The notes under the pieces: generated by a model
Databases searched by the model: none
What the model saw: only the letters and a program-made list of their open reading frames with translations
Told to the model about the DNA's origin: nothing
Program-made: the position numbers and the translations under genes
Shown: piece by piece, positions 8,508-17,388 of the stretch
How positions within the stretch are numbered: position 1 is the stretch's first letter
How the letters are laid out: the number at the start of each line of letters is the position of its first letter
Source: Bradyrhizobium sp. 170
GTDB lineage: Bacteria; Pseudomonadota; Alphaproteobacteria; Rhizobiales; Xanthobacteraceae
Length of the DNA stretch: 64,000 nucleotides
Assembly: GCF_023101085.1 (NCBI RefSeq)
Contig: NZ_CP064703.1
Location: 6,386,001 to 6,450,000 of the forward strand
Reading direction: 5' to 3'

Positions 8508-8940
8508 CCTTGGCGAAATTGGCGAAGAACTCGTCGGCCAGTTTCTTGGCCGCGCCGTTGATCAGGCGCTGGCCGAGCTGGGCGAGCTTGCCGCCGATCT
8601 GGGCCTCGACATTATAGCTCAACAGGGTACCGCCATCCTTTTCGGCAAGCGCCACGGTGGCGCCACCCTTGGCAAAGCCGGCGACACCCCCCTCGCCTTC
8701 GCCCGAGATCTTGTAGCCGTTGGGCGGATCGAGATCGGTCAAATTGACCTTGCCCTTGAAGCGGGCGGAGACCGGCCCGACCTTCATTTTGGCGGTGGCG
8801 CGGAAGCCGTTGTCCTCGGTCTTTTCCAGCTCCTCGCAGCCGGGGATGCAGGCCTTCAGCACTTCCGGATCGTTCAGCTTGGCCCACACAGCCTCGCGCG
8901 ACGCCGCAAGCTGGACTTCGCCGTTCATCGTCATGGCCAT
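8494..8940 (-). CDS. coxG: CoxG-like SRPBCC family protein
   Basis: A 148-residue protein of the CoxG branch of the SRPBCC (START-like) superfamily, typified by VWAKLNDPEVLKACIPGCEEL and GEGEGGVAGFAKGGA. CoxG is membrane-associated and thought to recruit CO dehydrogenase to the membrane. The ATG at 8940 has a near-perfect AGGAGG eight bases upstream, which decides the start against the longer frame to 9048. It is the first gene of the minus-strand cluster and diverges from pcaB, so the promoter should lie between 8940 and 9115. Confidence 0.92.
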   Translation of the reverse strand: MAMTMNGEVQLAASREAVWAKLNDPEVLKACIPGCEELEKTEDNGFRATAKMKVGPVSARFKGKVNLTDLDPPNGYKISGEGEGGVAGFAKGGATVALAEKDGGTLLSYNVEAQIGGKLAQLGQRLINGAAKKLADEFFANFAKAVQG

Positions 8941-9114
8941 TGGGGGTGCCTCCTGGATCGCCTTAGATCGAAACTGATCTCCCCCAAGTAAAGCACGCCC
9001 GGGCCAAAAGGAAGGCCGCCTGACGCCATGAGCGATGCATATTCGCAAGTGCAGCAGAGCCAGCCTGACAAGGGCATTGGCAGCGACAGGCCGTAATGGT
9101 TAGGTCGCGCACAG

Positions 9115-10470
9115 ATGAGCACGTCCCTTTCCCCCCTGCTGGCTCCGATGCTGTCGAGCGCGGCGATGCGCGCGATCTGCGACGATGCCGCGACCCTGCA
9201 AAACATGCTGGATTTCGAGGCAGCGCTGGCGCGCGCCGAGGCCGCAGCCGGGGTGATTCCGGCTGACGCCGCCGGCCCGATCACGAATGCGTGCCGGGCC
9301 GAATCATTCGACCTCGCAGACCTGGCCAACGCCGCGACGAGGTCCGGCAATCTCGCCATCCCGCTCGTCAAGGCGCTGACGGCCAACGTCGCCAAGGTGG
9401 ATGCAGGGGCGGCGCGTTATGTCCATTGGGGCGCGACCAGCCAGGACGTCATCGATACCGGCGCCATGCTCGGCCTTCGCGCCGGCATCGACGCGCTGCT
9501 CGCCGACACCAATCGCGCGATCGCGGGCTTTGCCGGACTGGCGCGCCAGCACCGCCAAACCCCGGTGGTCGCCCGCACCTGGCTGCAGCATGCGCTGCCG
9601 ATGCCGTTCGCCCTGAAGCTCGCCGAATATGCCGCGGCGTTGCATCGCTCGAAGCTGCGGCTGCAGCGGGTGCGCAGCGAGACGCTGGCGCTGCAATTCG
9701 GCGGCGCCGCCGGCACGCTCGCCGCCCTCGGCGACAAGGGAATGCAGGTCTCAGAACGACTGGCCGCGGAACTCAAGCTGCCGCTATCAGACGCGCCCTG
9801 GCACACCCACCGCGACCGCATCGCGGACGCAGCCTCGGTATTCGCGATTATCGCCGGCACCTGCGGCAAGATCGCGCGCGATGTTTCGCTGATGATGCAG
9901 ACCGATGTCGGCGAAGCCTTCGAGCCCTCGGGCGAAGGCCGCGGCGGCTCCTCCACCATGCCGCACAAGCGCAATCCCGTCGCGGCAGCCAGCGCGCTGG
10001 CGGCGGCCACCATGGCCCCCAATCTCGCAGCGACGATCTTTGCGGCGCAGGTGCAGGACCATGAGCGCAGCGCCGGTCCCTGGCACGCGGAATGGTCGAC
10101 GCTGCCGACGCTGCTGCTGGTCACCTCGGGCGGGCTGGCGGCCATTGTAGATATCGCCGAGGGGCTGGAAGTCGACGCGGTGCGCATGCGTGTCAATCTC
10201 GACGCGACGGACGGACTTATCATGGCCGAGGCGGTGACGATGGCGCTGGCCGAAAAGATCGGCAAGAGCGACGCGCATCATCTGATCGAAGCGGCGAGCA
10301 AGAAAGCGGTCAAAGACAAGAAACATCTGCGCGATGTCCTGACGGCGGACGCCAAGGTCACCGCACAGCTCAGCGCTGATAAAATCACTGCACTGTTCGA
10401 GCCGATGGCCTATCAGGGCGCCTCGCAGGCCCTGATCGACCGCCTGCTCGCTTCGCTGGACGACAAATAA
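9115..10470 (+). CDS. pcaB: 3-carboxy-cis,cis-muconate cycloisomerase
   Basis: A 451-residue member of the fumarase/aspartase superfamily. The superfamily signature [13 protein letters not shown] is at about residues 278-290, and the start (LSPLLAPMLSSAAM) is typical of bacterial PcaB rather than of argininosuccinate or adenylosuccinate lyase. The enzyme converts 3-carboxymuconate to 4-carboxymuconolactone in the protocatechuate branch of the beta-ketoadipate pathway, in the cytoplasm. It is followed after 20 bases by pcaD and then pcaC, which are the next two steps. The ring-cleaving dioxygenase genes pcaGH are not in the window. Confidence 0.93.
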   Translation: MSTSLSPLLAPMLSSAAMRAICDDAATLQNMLDFEAALARAEAAAGVIPADAAGPITNACRAESFDLADLANAATRSGNLAIPLVKALTANVAKVDAGAARYVHWGATSQDVIDTGAMLGLRAGIDALLADTNRAIAGFAGLARQHRQTPVVARTWLQHALPMPFALKLAEYAAALHRSKLRLQRVRSETLALQFGGAAGTLAALGDKGMQVSERLAAELKLPLSDAPWHTHRDRIADAASVFAIIAGTCGKIARDVSLMMQTDVGEAFEPSGEGRGGSSTMPHKRNPVAAASALAAATMAPNLAATIFAAQVQDHERSAGPWHAEWSTLPTLLLVTSGGLAAIVDIAEGLEVDAVRMRVNLDATDGLIMAEAVTMALAEKIGKSDAHHLIEAASKKAVKDKKHLRDVLTADAKVTAQLSADKITALFEPMAYQGASQALIDRLLASLDDK

Positions 10471-10490
10471 GAGAGACCGGAGAACTCCAG

Positions 10491-11273
10491 ATGCCGATGA
10501 TCGACGCCGACGGGTGCCTGCTCAACGTATCCGTCGAAGGCCGCGACGGCGGACCGACGCTGATGCTGTCGAATTCGCTGGGCTCGACCATGCAGATGTG
10601 GGAGCCGCAAATGAAGGCGCTGACGCAGATGTTCCGCGTCATCCGCTACGACCGGCGCGGTCACGGCAAGTCGAGCGTGCCGCCCGGCCCCTATTCATTG
10701 GAGCGTTTCGGCCGCGACGTGCTGGCGATCCTCGACGACCTCAACATCGCAAAGGCCCATTGGTGCGGCCTGTCGATGGGCGGCATGGTCGGGCAATGGC
10801 TGGGCGCCAACGCATCAGACAGATTCGGCAAGATCGTGCTCGCCAACACCACCTGCCACTACCCGGACCCGACGCGCTGGAACGACCGCATCAAGGCGGT
10901 GAAGCAAGGCGGCATCGTAGCGGTCGCCGACGCCGTGATGGCGGGCTGGCTGACGGCGGATTTTCGCGAACGCGAACCGCAGATCGCGGCCAACATGAAG
11001 GCGATGATGCTGACCACGCCGGTCGAGGGTTACATCGCCTGCTGCGAGGCGCTGTCGACGCTCGACCAACGCGAGTTGCTGCCCAGGATCAAGAGCCCGA
11101 CGCTGGTCATCGCCGGCCGCCACGACATGTCGACGACGGTCGCGGACGCCGAATTCATGCGCAGCCGGATTCCCGGCGCCAGCATGACCATCCTCGATGC
11201 GGCGCATATTTCCAACGTCGAGCAGCCGCACGCCTTCACCGACGCGCTGGTGGGCTTTTTGACGCAACGCTAG
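10491..11273 (+). CDS. pcaD: 3-oxoadipate enol-lactonase
   Basis: A 260-residue alpha/beta hydrolase. The nucleophile elbow is GLSMGG with Ser95; the oxyanion-side LSNSLGSTMQMW near residue 27 and the catalytic His in AAHISNVEQP near residue 244 match PcaD. It hydrolyses 3-oxoadipate enol-lactone to 3-oxoadipate. GGAG precedes the ATG; a second in-frame ATG lies two codons on. It is 20 bases downstream of pcaB and separated from pcaC by a palindromic repeat. Confidence 0.93.
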   Translation: MPMIDADGCLLNVSVEGRDGGPTLMLSNSLGSTMQMWEPQMKALTQMFRVIRYDRRGHGKSSVPPGPYSLERFGRDVLAILDDLNIAKAHWCGLSMGGMVGQWLGANASDRFGKIVLANTTCHYPDPTRWNDRIKAVKQGGIVAVADAVMAGWLTADFREREPQIAANMKAMMLTTPVEGYIACCEALSTLDQRELLPRIKSPTLVIAGRHDMSTTVADAEFMRSRIPGASMTILDAAHISNVEQPHAFTDALVGFLTQR

Positions 11274-11290
11274 TTTCCGCAACCAAAGAC

Positions 11291-11366
11291 GTCATTGCGA
11301 GCGAAGCGAAGCAATCCATTTCACCGCTTGCCGAGACATGGATTGCTTCGCTTCGCTCGCAATGAC
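11291..11366. repeat. Intergenic inverted repeat, 29-base perfect arms
   Basis: 11291-11319 and 11338-11366 are exact reverse complements (GTCATTGCGAGCGAAGCGAA at the start). This is a third palindromic family of the window and is common in Bradyrhizobium. It lies between pcaD and pcaC and ends directly before the pcaC ribosome binding site. Confidence 0.88.
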
Positions 11367-11382
11367 GGGGAGAGAACGTACA

Positions 11383-11775
11383 ATGGACGACAACCAACGC
11401 CGCGACGACGGCATGGCGCAACGCCGCAAGGTGCTCGGCAATGAATGGGTCGACAAGTCGATCAAGAACCGCAACGCGTTCAACACCGATTTCCAGGACC
11501 TGATCACCCGCTATGCCTGGGGCGATATCTGGACCCGGCCGCATTTCGACCACCGCACCCGCCGCGTGCTCGTGATCGGCACCATGGTCGCGCTCGGGCA
11601 GTGGGATGAATTCCGCCTGCATGTGCGCGCAGCCCTTGCCGAAGGCGGCTTCACGCCCGAGGACATCAAGGAAATCCTGCTGCAGCAGGCGATCTATTGC
11701 GGCGTGCCGGCGGCCAACCACGCCGTCAAGGAAGCGGGCGCGATCATCGCCGAAATGGGTTTGCTGAAGAGCTAG
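11383..11775 (+). CDS. pcaC: 4-carboxymuconolactone decarboxylase
   Basis: A 130-residue member of the carboxymuconolactone decarboxylase (AhpD-like) family, with the typical core GDIWTRPHFDHRTR, TMVALGQWDEFRLH and YCGVPAANHA. It makes 3-oxoadipate enol-lactone for PcaD. The ATG at 11383 is preceded by GGGGAGAGAA and gives the usual length; the longer frame starts inside the palindromic repeat. Although pcaD and pcaC are often fused or adjacent, here a transcribed hairpin separates them. Confidence 0.93.
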   Translation: MDDNQRRDDGMAQRRKVLGNEWVDKSIKNRNAFNTDFQDLITRYAWGDIWTRPHFDHRTRRVLVIGTMVALGQWDEFRLHVRAALAEGGFTPEDIKEILLQQAIYCGVPAANHAVKEAGAIIAEMGLLKS

Positions 11776-11865
11776 CTCGCATACGACTGCGTGTATCGGC
11801 GCGAGCAAATGCCGGGTCGGCAGCATTGTAGCGCCGAGCCGGTGAAGTCCTGCCCAGGTGATATC

Positions 11866-13122
11866 TTGAATTCCGAACCCTCGACGAAACCCGTGGCGGC
11901 TTCCGGCTCGTTCGCGGCCATGAGGTCATCGCCCTATCGTGCCCAGTTCGCCGCCTATGTGCTGGCCATGATGGCCGACAATATCGAGCACGTGATCAGC
12001 TATTGGGTGGTGTTCCAGAAATTCCATTCCCCCGCGCTGGCGGGCTTTGCGGTGCTCTCGCACTGGCTTCCGTTCCTGCTGTTTTCGGTCGCCGTAGGCT
12101 CGCTGGCCGACCGGTTCGATCCGCGCCGCATCATCCAGTGCGGAATGCTGCTGTTCATCGTGGCCTCGGCGGGGTGGGGATTTTTCTTCATCACCGACAC
12201 GCTTGAGATGTGGCACGCGATGCTGCTGCTGGTCATCCATGGCTGCGCCGGCGTGCTGTGGCAGACGCCGAACCAGTTGCTGCTCTACGACATCGTCGGC
12301 CCCGCCAATCTGCCAAGCGCGGTGCGGCTGAACGCGACGGCGCGCTATCTCGGCATCCTGGTCGGTCCGGCCGTGGGCGGCGTCATCATGCTGGCGCTCG
12401 GTCCATCGCACGGCATCATTTTCAACACGCTGTTCTATCTGCCGATGCTGCTCTGGCTGTTCCGGGCGCCGACCAGAGCGAAGGACGCCGCACCCCGGCG
12501 CATCCCGGTCCGCGGGTTTGCCGACATCATGCAGACCATCCGTGACATCGGCACGCAGCGCGTCCTGACCTCGATGACGCTGCTCGCCGGGCTGACATCC
12601 TTCATGATCGGCAACGCCTACCACGCCCAGATGCCGGGTTTTGCCGGCGATCTCGGGCACGGCGATCCCGGCGTGTCCTACAGCGTGCTGCTGGCCGCTG
12701 ACGCCGCCGGCGCGCTGCTGGCGGGTATCGCGCTCGAAGCGTGGGGAAGGCTCAAGCCTGACCCCCGGACAGCCATCGTGCTGGCCATTCTATGGAGCCT
12801 GTCCCTGCTCGCGTTCGCGTCCGTCGGGATTTATACGCTTGCGATCGCGTTGCTGTTTGCCGCAGGCTTCTTCGAGCTATCGTTCAACACGATGGCGCAG
12901 GCGCTGGTCCAGATCAATGCCCCCGCCGACATCCGCGGCCGTGTTGTCGGCCTGTTCAACATGGCCGGGCTCGGCATGCGGGCCTTCAGCGGCATTACCG
13001 TGGGCCTCGCTGGTGCCGCGATCGGCATTCACTGGTCGCTCGGCGTGTCGGCCGCCGTGCTATTGGCTTTTCTGTGCGTCCTGTATCGCCGCGCGGCAAA
13101 GAGCGGCTCGTCGCCGAGCTAG
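11866..13122 (+). CDS. MFS transporter, EntS-like (MFS_3 family)
   Basis: A major facilitator superfamily protein of about 418 residues with roughly 11-12 hydrophobic segments. The cytoplasmic motif GSLADRFDPRRI after the second helix is the standard MFS motif A, and NAPADIRGRVVGLFNMAGLGMRAFSG resembles the enterobactin exporter type. The start is uncertain: a TTG at 11866 has AGGTGAT upstream; ATG codons at 11791 and 11920 are in the same frame. It follows pcaC by 90 bases on the same strand, so transport of an aromatic acid or product is possible, but the substrate cannot be read from sequence. Confidence 0.85.
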   Translation: MNSEPSTKPVAASGSFAAMRSSPYRAQFAAYVLAMMADNIEHVISYWVVFQKFHSPALAGFAVLSHWLPFLLFSVAVGSLADRFDPRRIIQCGMLLFIVASAGWGFFFITDTLEMWHAMLLLVIHGCAGVLWQTPNQLLLYDIVGPANLPSAVRLNATARYLGILVGPAVGGVIMLALGPSHGIIFNTLFYLPMLLWLFRAPTRAKDAAPRRIPVRGFADIMQTIRDIGTQRVLTSMTLLAGLTSFMIGNAYHAQMPGFAGDLGHGDPGVSYSVLLAADAAGALLAGIALEAWGRLKPDPRTAIVLAILWSLSLLAFASVGIYTLAIALLFAAGFFELSFNTMAQALVQINAPADIRGRVVGLFNMAGLGMRAFSGITVGLAGAAIGIHWSLGVSAAVLLAFLCVLYRRAAKSGSSPS

Positions 13123-13622
13123 GTCTGTTGAAGGGTCAGCCCGGCGGGCGCCGCGTCGGCCTGCGGCGGCGCGGGCCGCTCGATCAGCATGACGATAACC
13201 GTGCCGAGCATCATCAGGAGTTCGGCTGCATGCAGCCGAAGCGCTGAAGTCTCGCCGCCCTGCGAGGCCATCACCACGCCGGCAAAACTCATTACACTGC
13301 CGATCGCAAGCGCCATGCCGAGCGCTTCGTCGCAGCCGCCGGCCTTGCGGATCGACGCGCGGGTGATGAAAACCAGAAACATTGCAAGGAACGCCACCAC
13401 GGTCATGCGGGCGAGCGCCAACAGCAAGGCGACGCGGACGGTGGCCATCCCGGAAAGCTGCAGGTGATCGCTGACGAACAGCGCCAGCGAAATGTTCGGC
13501 CGATCATAGAGACCGTGGATCGGCGAAATGACGATCTTGAAGGCGATGATGGTCCATGCCGGAATGAAATAGGCCGCCAGCAGCGCGCCGTTGAATGTGC
13601 TGATCCGCCAGTTTCCGATCAT
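13119..13622 (-). CDS. Membrane protein of unknown function
   Basis: A 167-residue protein with four hydrophobic segments (about 11-33, 63-86, 100-118 and 128-148) and a polar, Pro/Ala-rich C-terminus. GGGAAG precedes the ATG at 13622. The gene converges with the MFS gene and their ends overlap by four bases. I recognise no family. Confidence 0.7.
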   Translation of the reverse strand: MIGNWRISTFNGALLAAYFIPAWTIIAFKIVISPIHGLYDRPNISLALFVSDHLQLSGMATVRVALLLALARMTVVAFLAMFLVFITRASIRKAGGCDEALGMALAIGSVMSFAGVVMASQGGETSALRLHAAELLMMLGTVIVMLIERPAPPQADAAPAGLTLQQT

Positions 13623-13811
13623 GCCGCTTCCCGCCTGGTCCGCGGCCCGAGCTGAGGCGGCGGATCGAGGGAGCGACGTAACTCCCCCAAACTGCCAGCG
13701 GCAATTTAAACCATTTGTTTACCTTAATTTCCCGGACCACCCATTTGCCTCCGGCTTGACCCGAGGGTTCATCGCACGAGTTCGGCCACGACGGTGGCGG
13801 GCCGAGCGCCA

Positions 13812-13844
13812 CAAAAGAAAAGCCCCGCCTTTCGGCAGGGCCTT
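13812..13844 (-). terminator. Rho-independent terminator of the 55-residue ORF
   Basis: Read on the minus strand, GCCCTGCC, loop GAAA and GGCGGGGC form an 8-base-pair stem (one G-T pair) followed by TTTTCTTTT. It lies 22 bases beyond the stop of the small Gln-rich ORF. Confidence 0.8.
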
Positions 13845-13866
13845 CTTTACTCACTCACCCGTCCGG

Positions 13867-14034
13867 CTAGCTGTCCTGATCGGGCATCTGCTTCCCCTGA
13901 CGGTTGGGGTTCGGCTTCTCGCGGCCTGGATCCTGCTGCTGCTGGCCCGGCTTTTGGCCGCCACCCTGCTGCTGCTGGCCGGGCTTCTGGCCCGGGTTCT
14001 GGTTCTGCTGGCCCGGATTGTTCTGATTGGTCAT
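13867..14034 (-). CDS. Small low-complexity Gln/Gly/Pro/Asn-rich protein
   Basis: A 55-residue protein starting MTNQNNPGQQNQNPGQKPGQ and built from repeated PGQ and QQQQ blocks, ending in a charged DPGREKPNPNRQ region. There is no hydrophobic segment, so it should be cytoplasmic and disordered. GGAGAT lies upstream of the ATG at 14034 and a convincing terminator follows the stop, which argues for a real, separately transcribed gene. Similar short proteins occur in Bradyrhizobium; I know of no function. Confidence 0.7.
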   Translation of the reverse strand: MTNQNNPGQQNQNPGQKPGQQQQGGGQKPGQQQQDPGREKPNPNRQGKQMPDQDS

Positions 14035-14309
14035 TAAGGGATCTCCGTTGTTTGACCATAGCCGGAGTAAACGGAGGGGCATGGCATTCGTTGCAAGGGA
14101 ACGCCGGTTCCGCCGCGATCATTGCGCGGCAAAGGCGTGGCAGCACTGTGAAGCGGGAACCCGTGCTGAAAAACTAGCTCTGTACAAGCCAAATAAGCCG
14201 CAGCCGGCGCTGTTGCCGCCCCCGGTTCCCACCTGTTAGAAAACGACACGACGCGTCGCATCGGGCTGCCGGAGCTCTCGCCGCGTCGCGGCTCTAACTA
14301 CGGCAGCGC

Positions 14310-15227
14310 ATGGATTATTTCGCCCAGCAACTGATCAACGGCCTCGTGCTCGGCTCGATCTACGGCCTGATCGCCATCGGCTACACGATGGTCTACGGCA
14401 TCGTCGGCATGATCAATTTCGCCCATGGCGATATTTTCATGATCGGCGGCTTCATCGCGCTGATCACGTTCCTGATCCTGGTCTCGTTCGGCCTGACCGC
14501 CATCCCCCTGATCCTGCTGGTGGTACTGCTGGTATCGATGGCGATCACGGCGCTCTATGGCTGGACGGTGGAACGCATCGCCTACCGACCGCTGCGGCAC
14601 TCGTTCCGCCTGGCGCCGATGCTCTCCGCAATCGGTATGTCATTCGTGCTGACCAATTATTCCCAGGTGGCGCAGGGCGCGCGCGTCAAACCGGTGCCGC
14701 CGATCATCACCGGCGGCTATACTCTGCACGAGGGCGCCGAAGGCTTCGTGGTGCAGCTTTCCAACGTCCAGATCATCGTCGTCATCACCACCGTGGTGCT
14801 GCTGGCGCTGTTCACCTGGCTGGTATCGCGCACCCGGCTGGGGCGCGACATGCGCGCCTGCGAGCAGGACCAGACCATGGCCTCGCTGCTCGGCGTCGAC
14901 GTCGACCGCACCATCTCCATGACCTTCGTGATCGGTGCCGCGCTGGCCGCCGTCGCCGGCATGATGTACCTGCTCTATTATGGGCTGGTCGACTTCTTCA
15001 TGGGCTTCGTCGCCGGCATCAAGGCGTTCACCGCCGCCGTGCTCGGCGGCATCGGCTCGCTGCCCGGTGCGATGCTGGGCGGGCTTCTGATCGGCCTGAT
15101 CGAGACGCTGTGGTCGGCCTATTTTTCGGTCGAGTACAAGGACGTCGCCGCGTTCTCGATCCTGATCGTGGTTCTGGTCTTCCTTCCGACCGGCCTGCTC
15201 GGCCGGCCCGAAGTCGAAAAAGTCTGA
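14310..15227 (+). CDS. livH: Branched-chain amino acid-type ABC transporter permease LivH
   Basis: A 305-residue inner-membrane permease with about eight hydrophobic segments. It shows the LivH pattern: NGLVLGSIYGLIAIGYTMVYGIVGMINFAHGD at the N-terminus and AVLGGIGSLPGAMLGGLLIGLIE near residues 247-270, the segment contacting the ATPases. It is the first of five genes (livHMGFK) for a hydrophobic amino acid or aromatic-acid importer. The stop overlaps the livM ATG (TGATG, 15225-15229). Confidence 0.95.
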   Translation: MDYFAQQLINGLVLGSIYGLIAIGYTMVYGIVGMINFAHGDIFMIGGFIALITFLILVSFGLTAIPLILLVVLLVSMAITALYGWTVERIAYRPLRHSFRLAPMLSAIGMSFVLTNYSQVAQGARVKPVPPIITGGYTLHEGAEGFVVQLSNVQIIVVITTVVLLALFTWLVSRTRLGRDMRACEQDQTMASLLGVDVDRTISMTFVIGAALAAVAGMMYLLYYGLVDFFMGFVAGIKAFTAAVLGGIGSLPGAMLGGLLIGLIETLWSAYFSVEYKDVAAFSILIVVLVFLPTGLLGRPEVEKV

Positions 15228-16558
15228 TGGACGGCCGCGTGAGCGCACCCCCCGCCGCCCAAACCTCGCGCGTTCCGGGCGCCGCCTTCATCTTCAAGAA
15301 AGCGCTGATCAGCGCGCTGGTGGCGCTGGTGCTGTTTTCGCTGATGATCGGCGTGCGCACCGAAGCGGGATCGGACGGACAACTGACCTACTGGACGCGG
15401 TTCGGCGACCTCGCCGCCATGGTCGCGGCCGTGTTCGGCGGCAGCATCCTCGTCGAGCTGCTGCGGCAATGGTGGGGACCGGTCGAGACCGTCAGGGTGG
15501 TCCCCGCTTCAGTGAAGTCGGCGCTTTCGTTCGCCGGACGCATGGTCGCGCCGGTGCTGCTGGTGTTCACGTTTCTGGTGCCGGTCCTGTTCTACGACGA
15601 GCGCTACATTCTCGACCTCGCCATCCTCGTGCTGACTTACGTGATGCTCGGATGGGGGCTCAACGTGGTGGTCGGCCTCGCCGGCCTGCTCGATCTCGGC
15701 TATGTCGCGTTCTACGCCGTCGGCGCCTATTCCTACGCGCTGCTGGCGACCAATTTCGGATTGTCGTTCTGGGTCTGCCTGCCGCTCGCCGGCATCCTCG
15801 CCGCCTTCTGGGGCGTGCTGCTCGGCTTTCCCGTGCTGCGGCTGCGCGGCGATTATCTCGCCATCGTCACGCTGGCCTTCGGCGAGATCATCCGCCTCGT
15901 CATCATCAACTGGCAGAGCCTGACCGGCGGGGCGAACGGCGTCACCGGCATTCCGCGTCCGACCCTGTTCGGCATCCCGCTCACGCCCGGCGACGACGGG
16001 CTTGCGGCCAGGCTCGGCATCGAATTTTCGCCGACGCACCGCATCGTGTTCCTGTTCTATTTGATCCTGGCGCTGGCGCTGCTCACCAACTGGGTCACGA
16101 TCCGCCTGCGCCGCCTGCCGATCGGACGTGCCTGGGAAGCCTTGCGCGAGGACGAAGTCGCCTGCCGCGCGCTCGGCATCAACACCACCACGACCAAGCT
16201 GACCGCGTTTGCGACAGGAGCGATGTTCGGCGGTTTTGCCGGCGCGTTCTTCGCGACCAGACAGGGTTTCATCAGCCCGGAATCCTTCACCTTCCATGAA
16301 TCGGCGCTGGTGCTGGCGATCGTGGTGCTGGGCGGCATGGGCTCGCAACTCGGCGTCGCGCTTGCAGCACTTGCCATGATCGGCGGCTTCGAACTGTTTC
16401 GAGGGCTCGACCAGTACCGCATGCTGGTGTTCGGCATGGCGATGGTGCTGTTGATGATCTGGCGGCCACGCGGGTTGATCGGCCACCGCGCGCCGACCGT
16501 GTTCCTCGAGCGCCAGCAAGCGATCTCGTCCGACCTCGTCAAGGAGGGCCACGGATGA
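15227..16558 (+). CDS. livM: Branched-chain amino acid-type ABC transporter permease LivM
   Basis: A 443-residue permease, longer than many LivM because of an N-terminal extension with two extra hydrophobic segments (about 22-42 and 60-80). The core starts near residue 110 and carries the LivM hallmarks GLNVVVGLAGLLDLGYVAFYAVGAY, LRLRGDYLAIVTLAFGEIIRLV and VVLGGMGSQLGVALAALAM. The ATG at 15227 overlaps the livH stop and the gene overlaps livG by four bases (ATGA), indicating translational coupling. Confidence 0.94.
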   Translation: MDGRVSAPPAAQTSRVPGAAFIFKKALISALVALVLFSLMIGVRTEAGSDGQLTYWTRFGDLAAMVAAVFGGSILVELLRQWWGPVETVRVVPASVKSALSFAGRMVAPVLLVFTFLVPVLFYDERYILDLAILVLTYVMLGWGLNVVVGLAGLLDLGYVAFYAVGAYSYALLATNFGLSFWVCLPLAGILAAFWGVLLGFPVLRLRGDYLAIVTLAFGEIIRLVIINWQSLTGGANGVTGIPRPTLFGIPLTPGDDGLAARLGIEFSPTHRIVFLFYLILALALLTNWVTIRLRRLPIGRAWEALREDEVACRALGINTTTTKLTAFATGAMFGGFAGAFFATRQGFISPESFTFHESALVLAIVVLGGMGSQLGVALAALAMIGGFELFRGLDQYRMLVFGMAMVLLMIWRPRGLIGHRAPTVFLERQQAISSDLVKEGHG

Positions 16559-17388
16559 GCGACGACCACATCCTATCCGTCGATCGCCTGTCGATGCGCT
16601 TCGGCGGCATCGTCGCCGTCAACGAACTCTCCTTCAATGCCGAGCGGCGCAAGATCACCGCGCTGATCGGGCCGAACGGCGCCGGCAAGACCACCGTCTT
16701 CAACTGCATCACCGGCTTCTACAAGCCCACATCAGGCGCCATGCGGCTCGCGCATAATGACGGCCCCGCCATCCAGCTCGAACGGCTGAACGATTTCCGG
16801 ATTTCCAAGCTGGCCAAGGTCGCGCGCACCTTCCAGAATATCCGGCTGTTTCCCGGCATGACGGCGCTGGAAAACCTGATGGTGGCGCAGCACAACGCGC
16901 TGATGCGCGCCTCCGGGCTGACGTTTCTGGGCCTGATCGGCGCACCGTCCTGGCGCAAGGCCGAGCAGGCCGCGATCGATCTGGCGCGGACCTGGCTCGA
17001 CCGCATCGGGCTCCTCGATCGTGCCGACGATGCCGCCGGCAATTTGCCCTATGGCGACCAGCGGCGTCTGGAGATCGCGCGTGCGATGTGCACCCAGCCC
17101 GCGCTGCTCTGCCTCGACGAGCCGGCGGCCGGCCTCAACGCGCGCGAAAGCGCCGCTTTAAGCGAATTGCTGCTCTCGATCCGCGCCGATCAGGGCACCT
17201 CGATCTTGCTGATCGAGCACGACATGAGCGTGGTGATGGAAATCTCCGACCACGTCGTGGTGATGGACCACGGCGTCAAGATCGCCGAAGGCACGCCGCA
17301 ACAGATCCGCGACGATCCCAAGGTGATCGCCGCCTACCTCGGCGCCGACGAGGAAGAAGCCATCGCCGTGATGGAGAGCGGAACGTGA
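16555..17388 (+). CDS. livG: ABC transporter ATP-binding protein LivG
   Basis: A 277-residue ATPase of the liv transporter. Walker A is GPNGAGKT (residues 39-46), the Q-loop lies in [18 protein letters not shown], the signature is [15 protein letters not shown] (the usual LSYG is LPYG here) and Walker B is [12 protein letters not shown], followed by the H-loop [11 protein letters not shown]. The C-terminal [18 protein letters not shown] is characteristic of LivG. The end overlaps the GTG start of livF. Confidence 0.95.
   Translation: MSDDHILSVDRLSMRFGGIVAVNELSFNAERRKITALIGPNGAGKTTVFNCITGFYKPTSGAMRLAHNDGPAIQLERLNDFRISKLAKVARTFQNIRLFPGMTALENLMVAQHNALMRASGLTFLGLIGAPSWRKAEQAAIDLARTWLDRIGLLDRADDAAGNLPYGDQRRLEIARAMCTQPALLCLDEPAAGLNARESAALSELLLSIRADQGTSILLIEHDMSVVMEISDHVVVMDHGVKIAEGTPQQIRDDPKVIAAYLGADEEEAIAVMESGT

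Noticed and set aside
9028..9096. 22-codon ORF (MSDAYSQVQQ) between coxG and pcaB
   Set aside because: Its AGGAAGG is too far from the ATG and the size is within chance; it lies in the shared promoter region.
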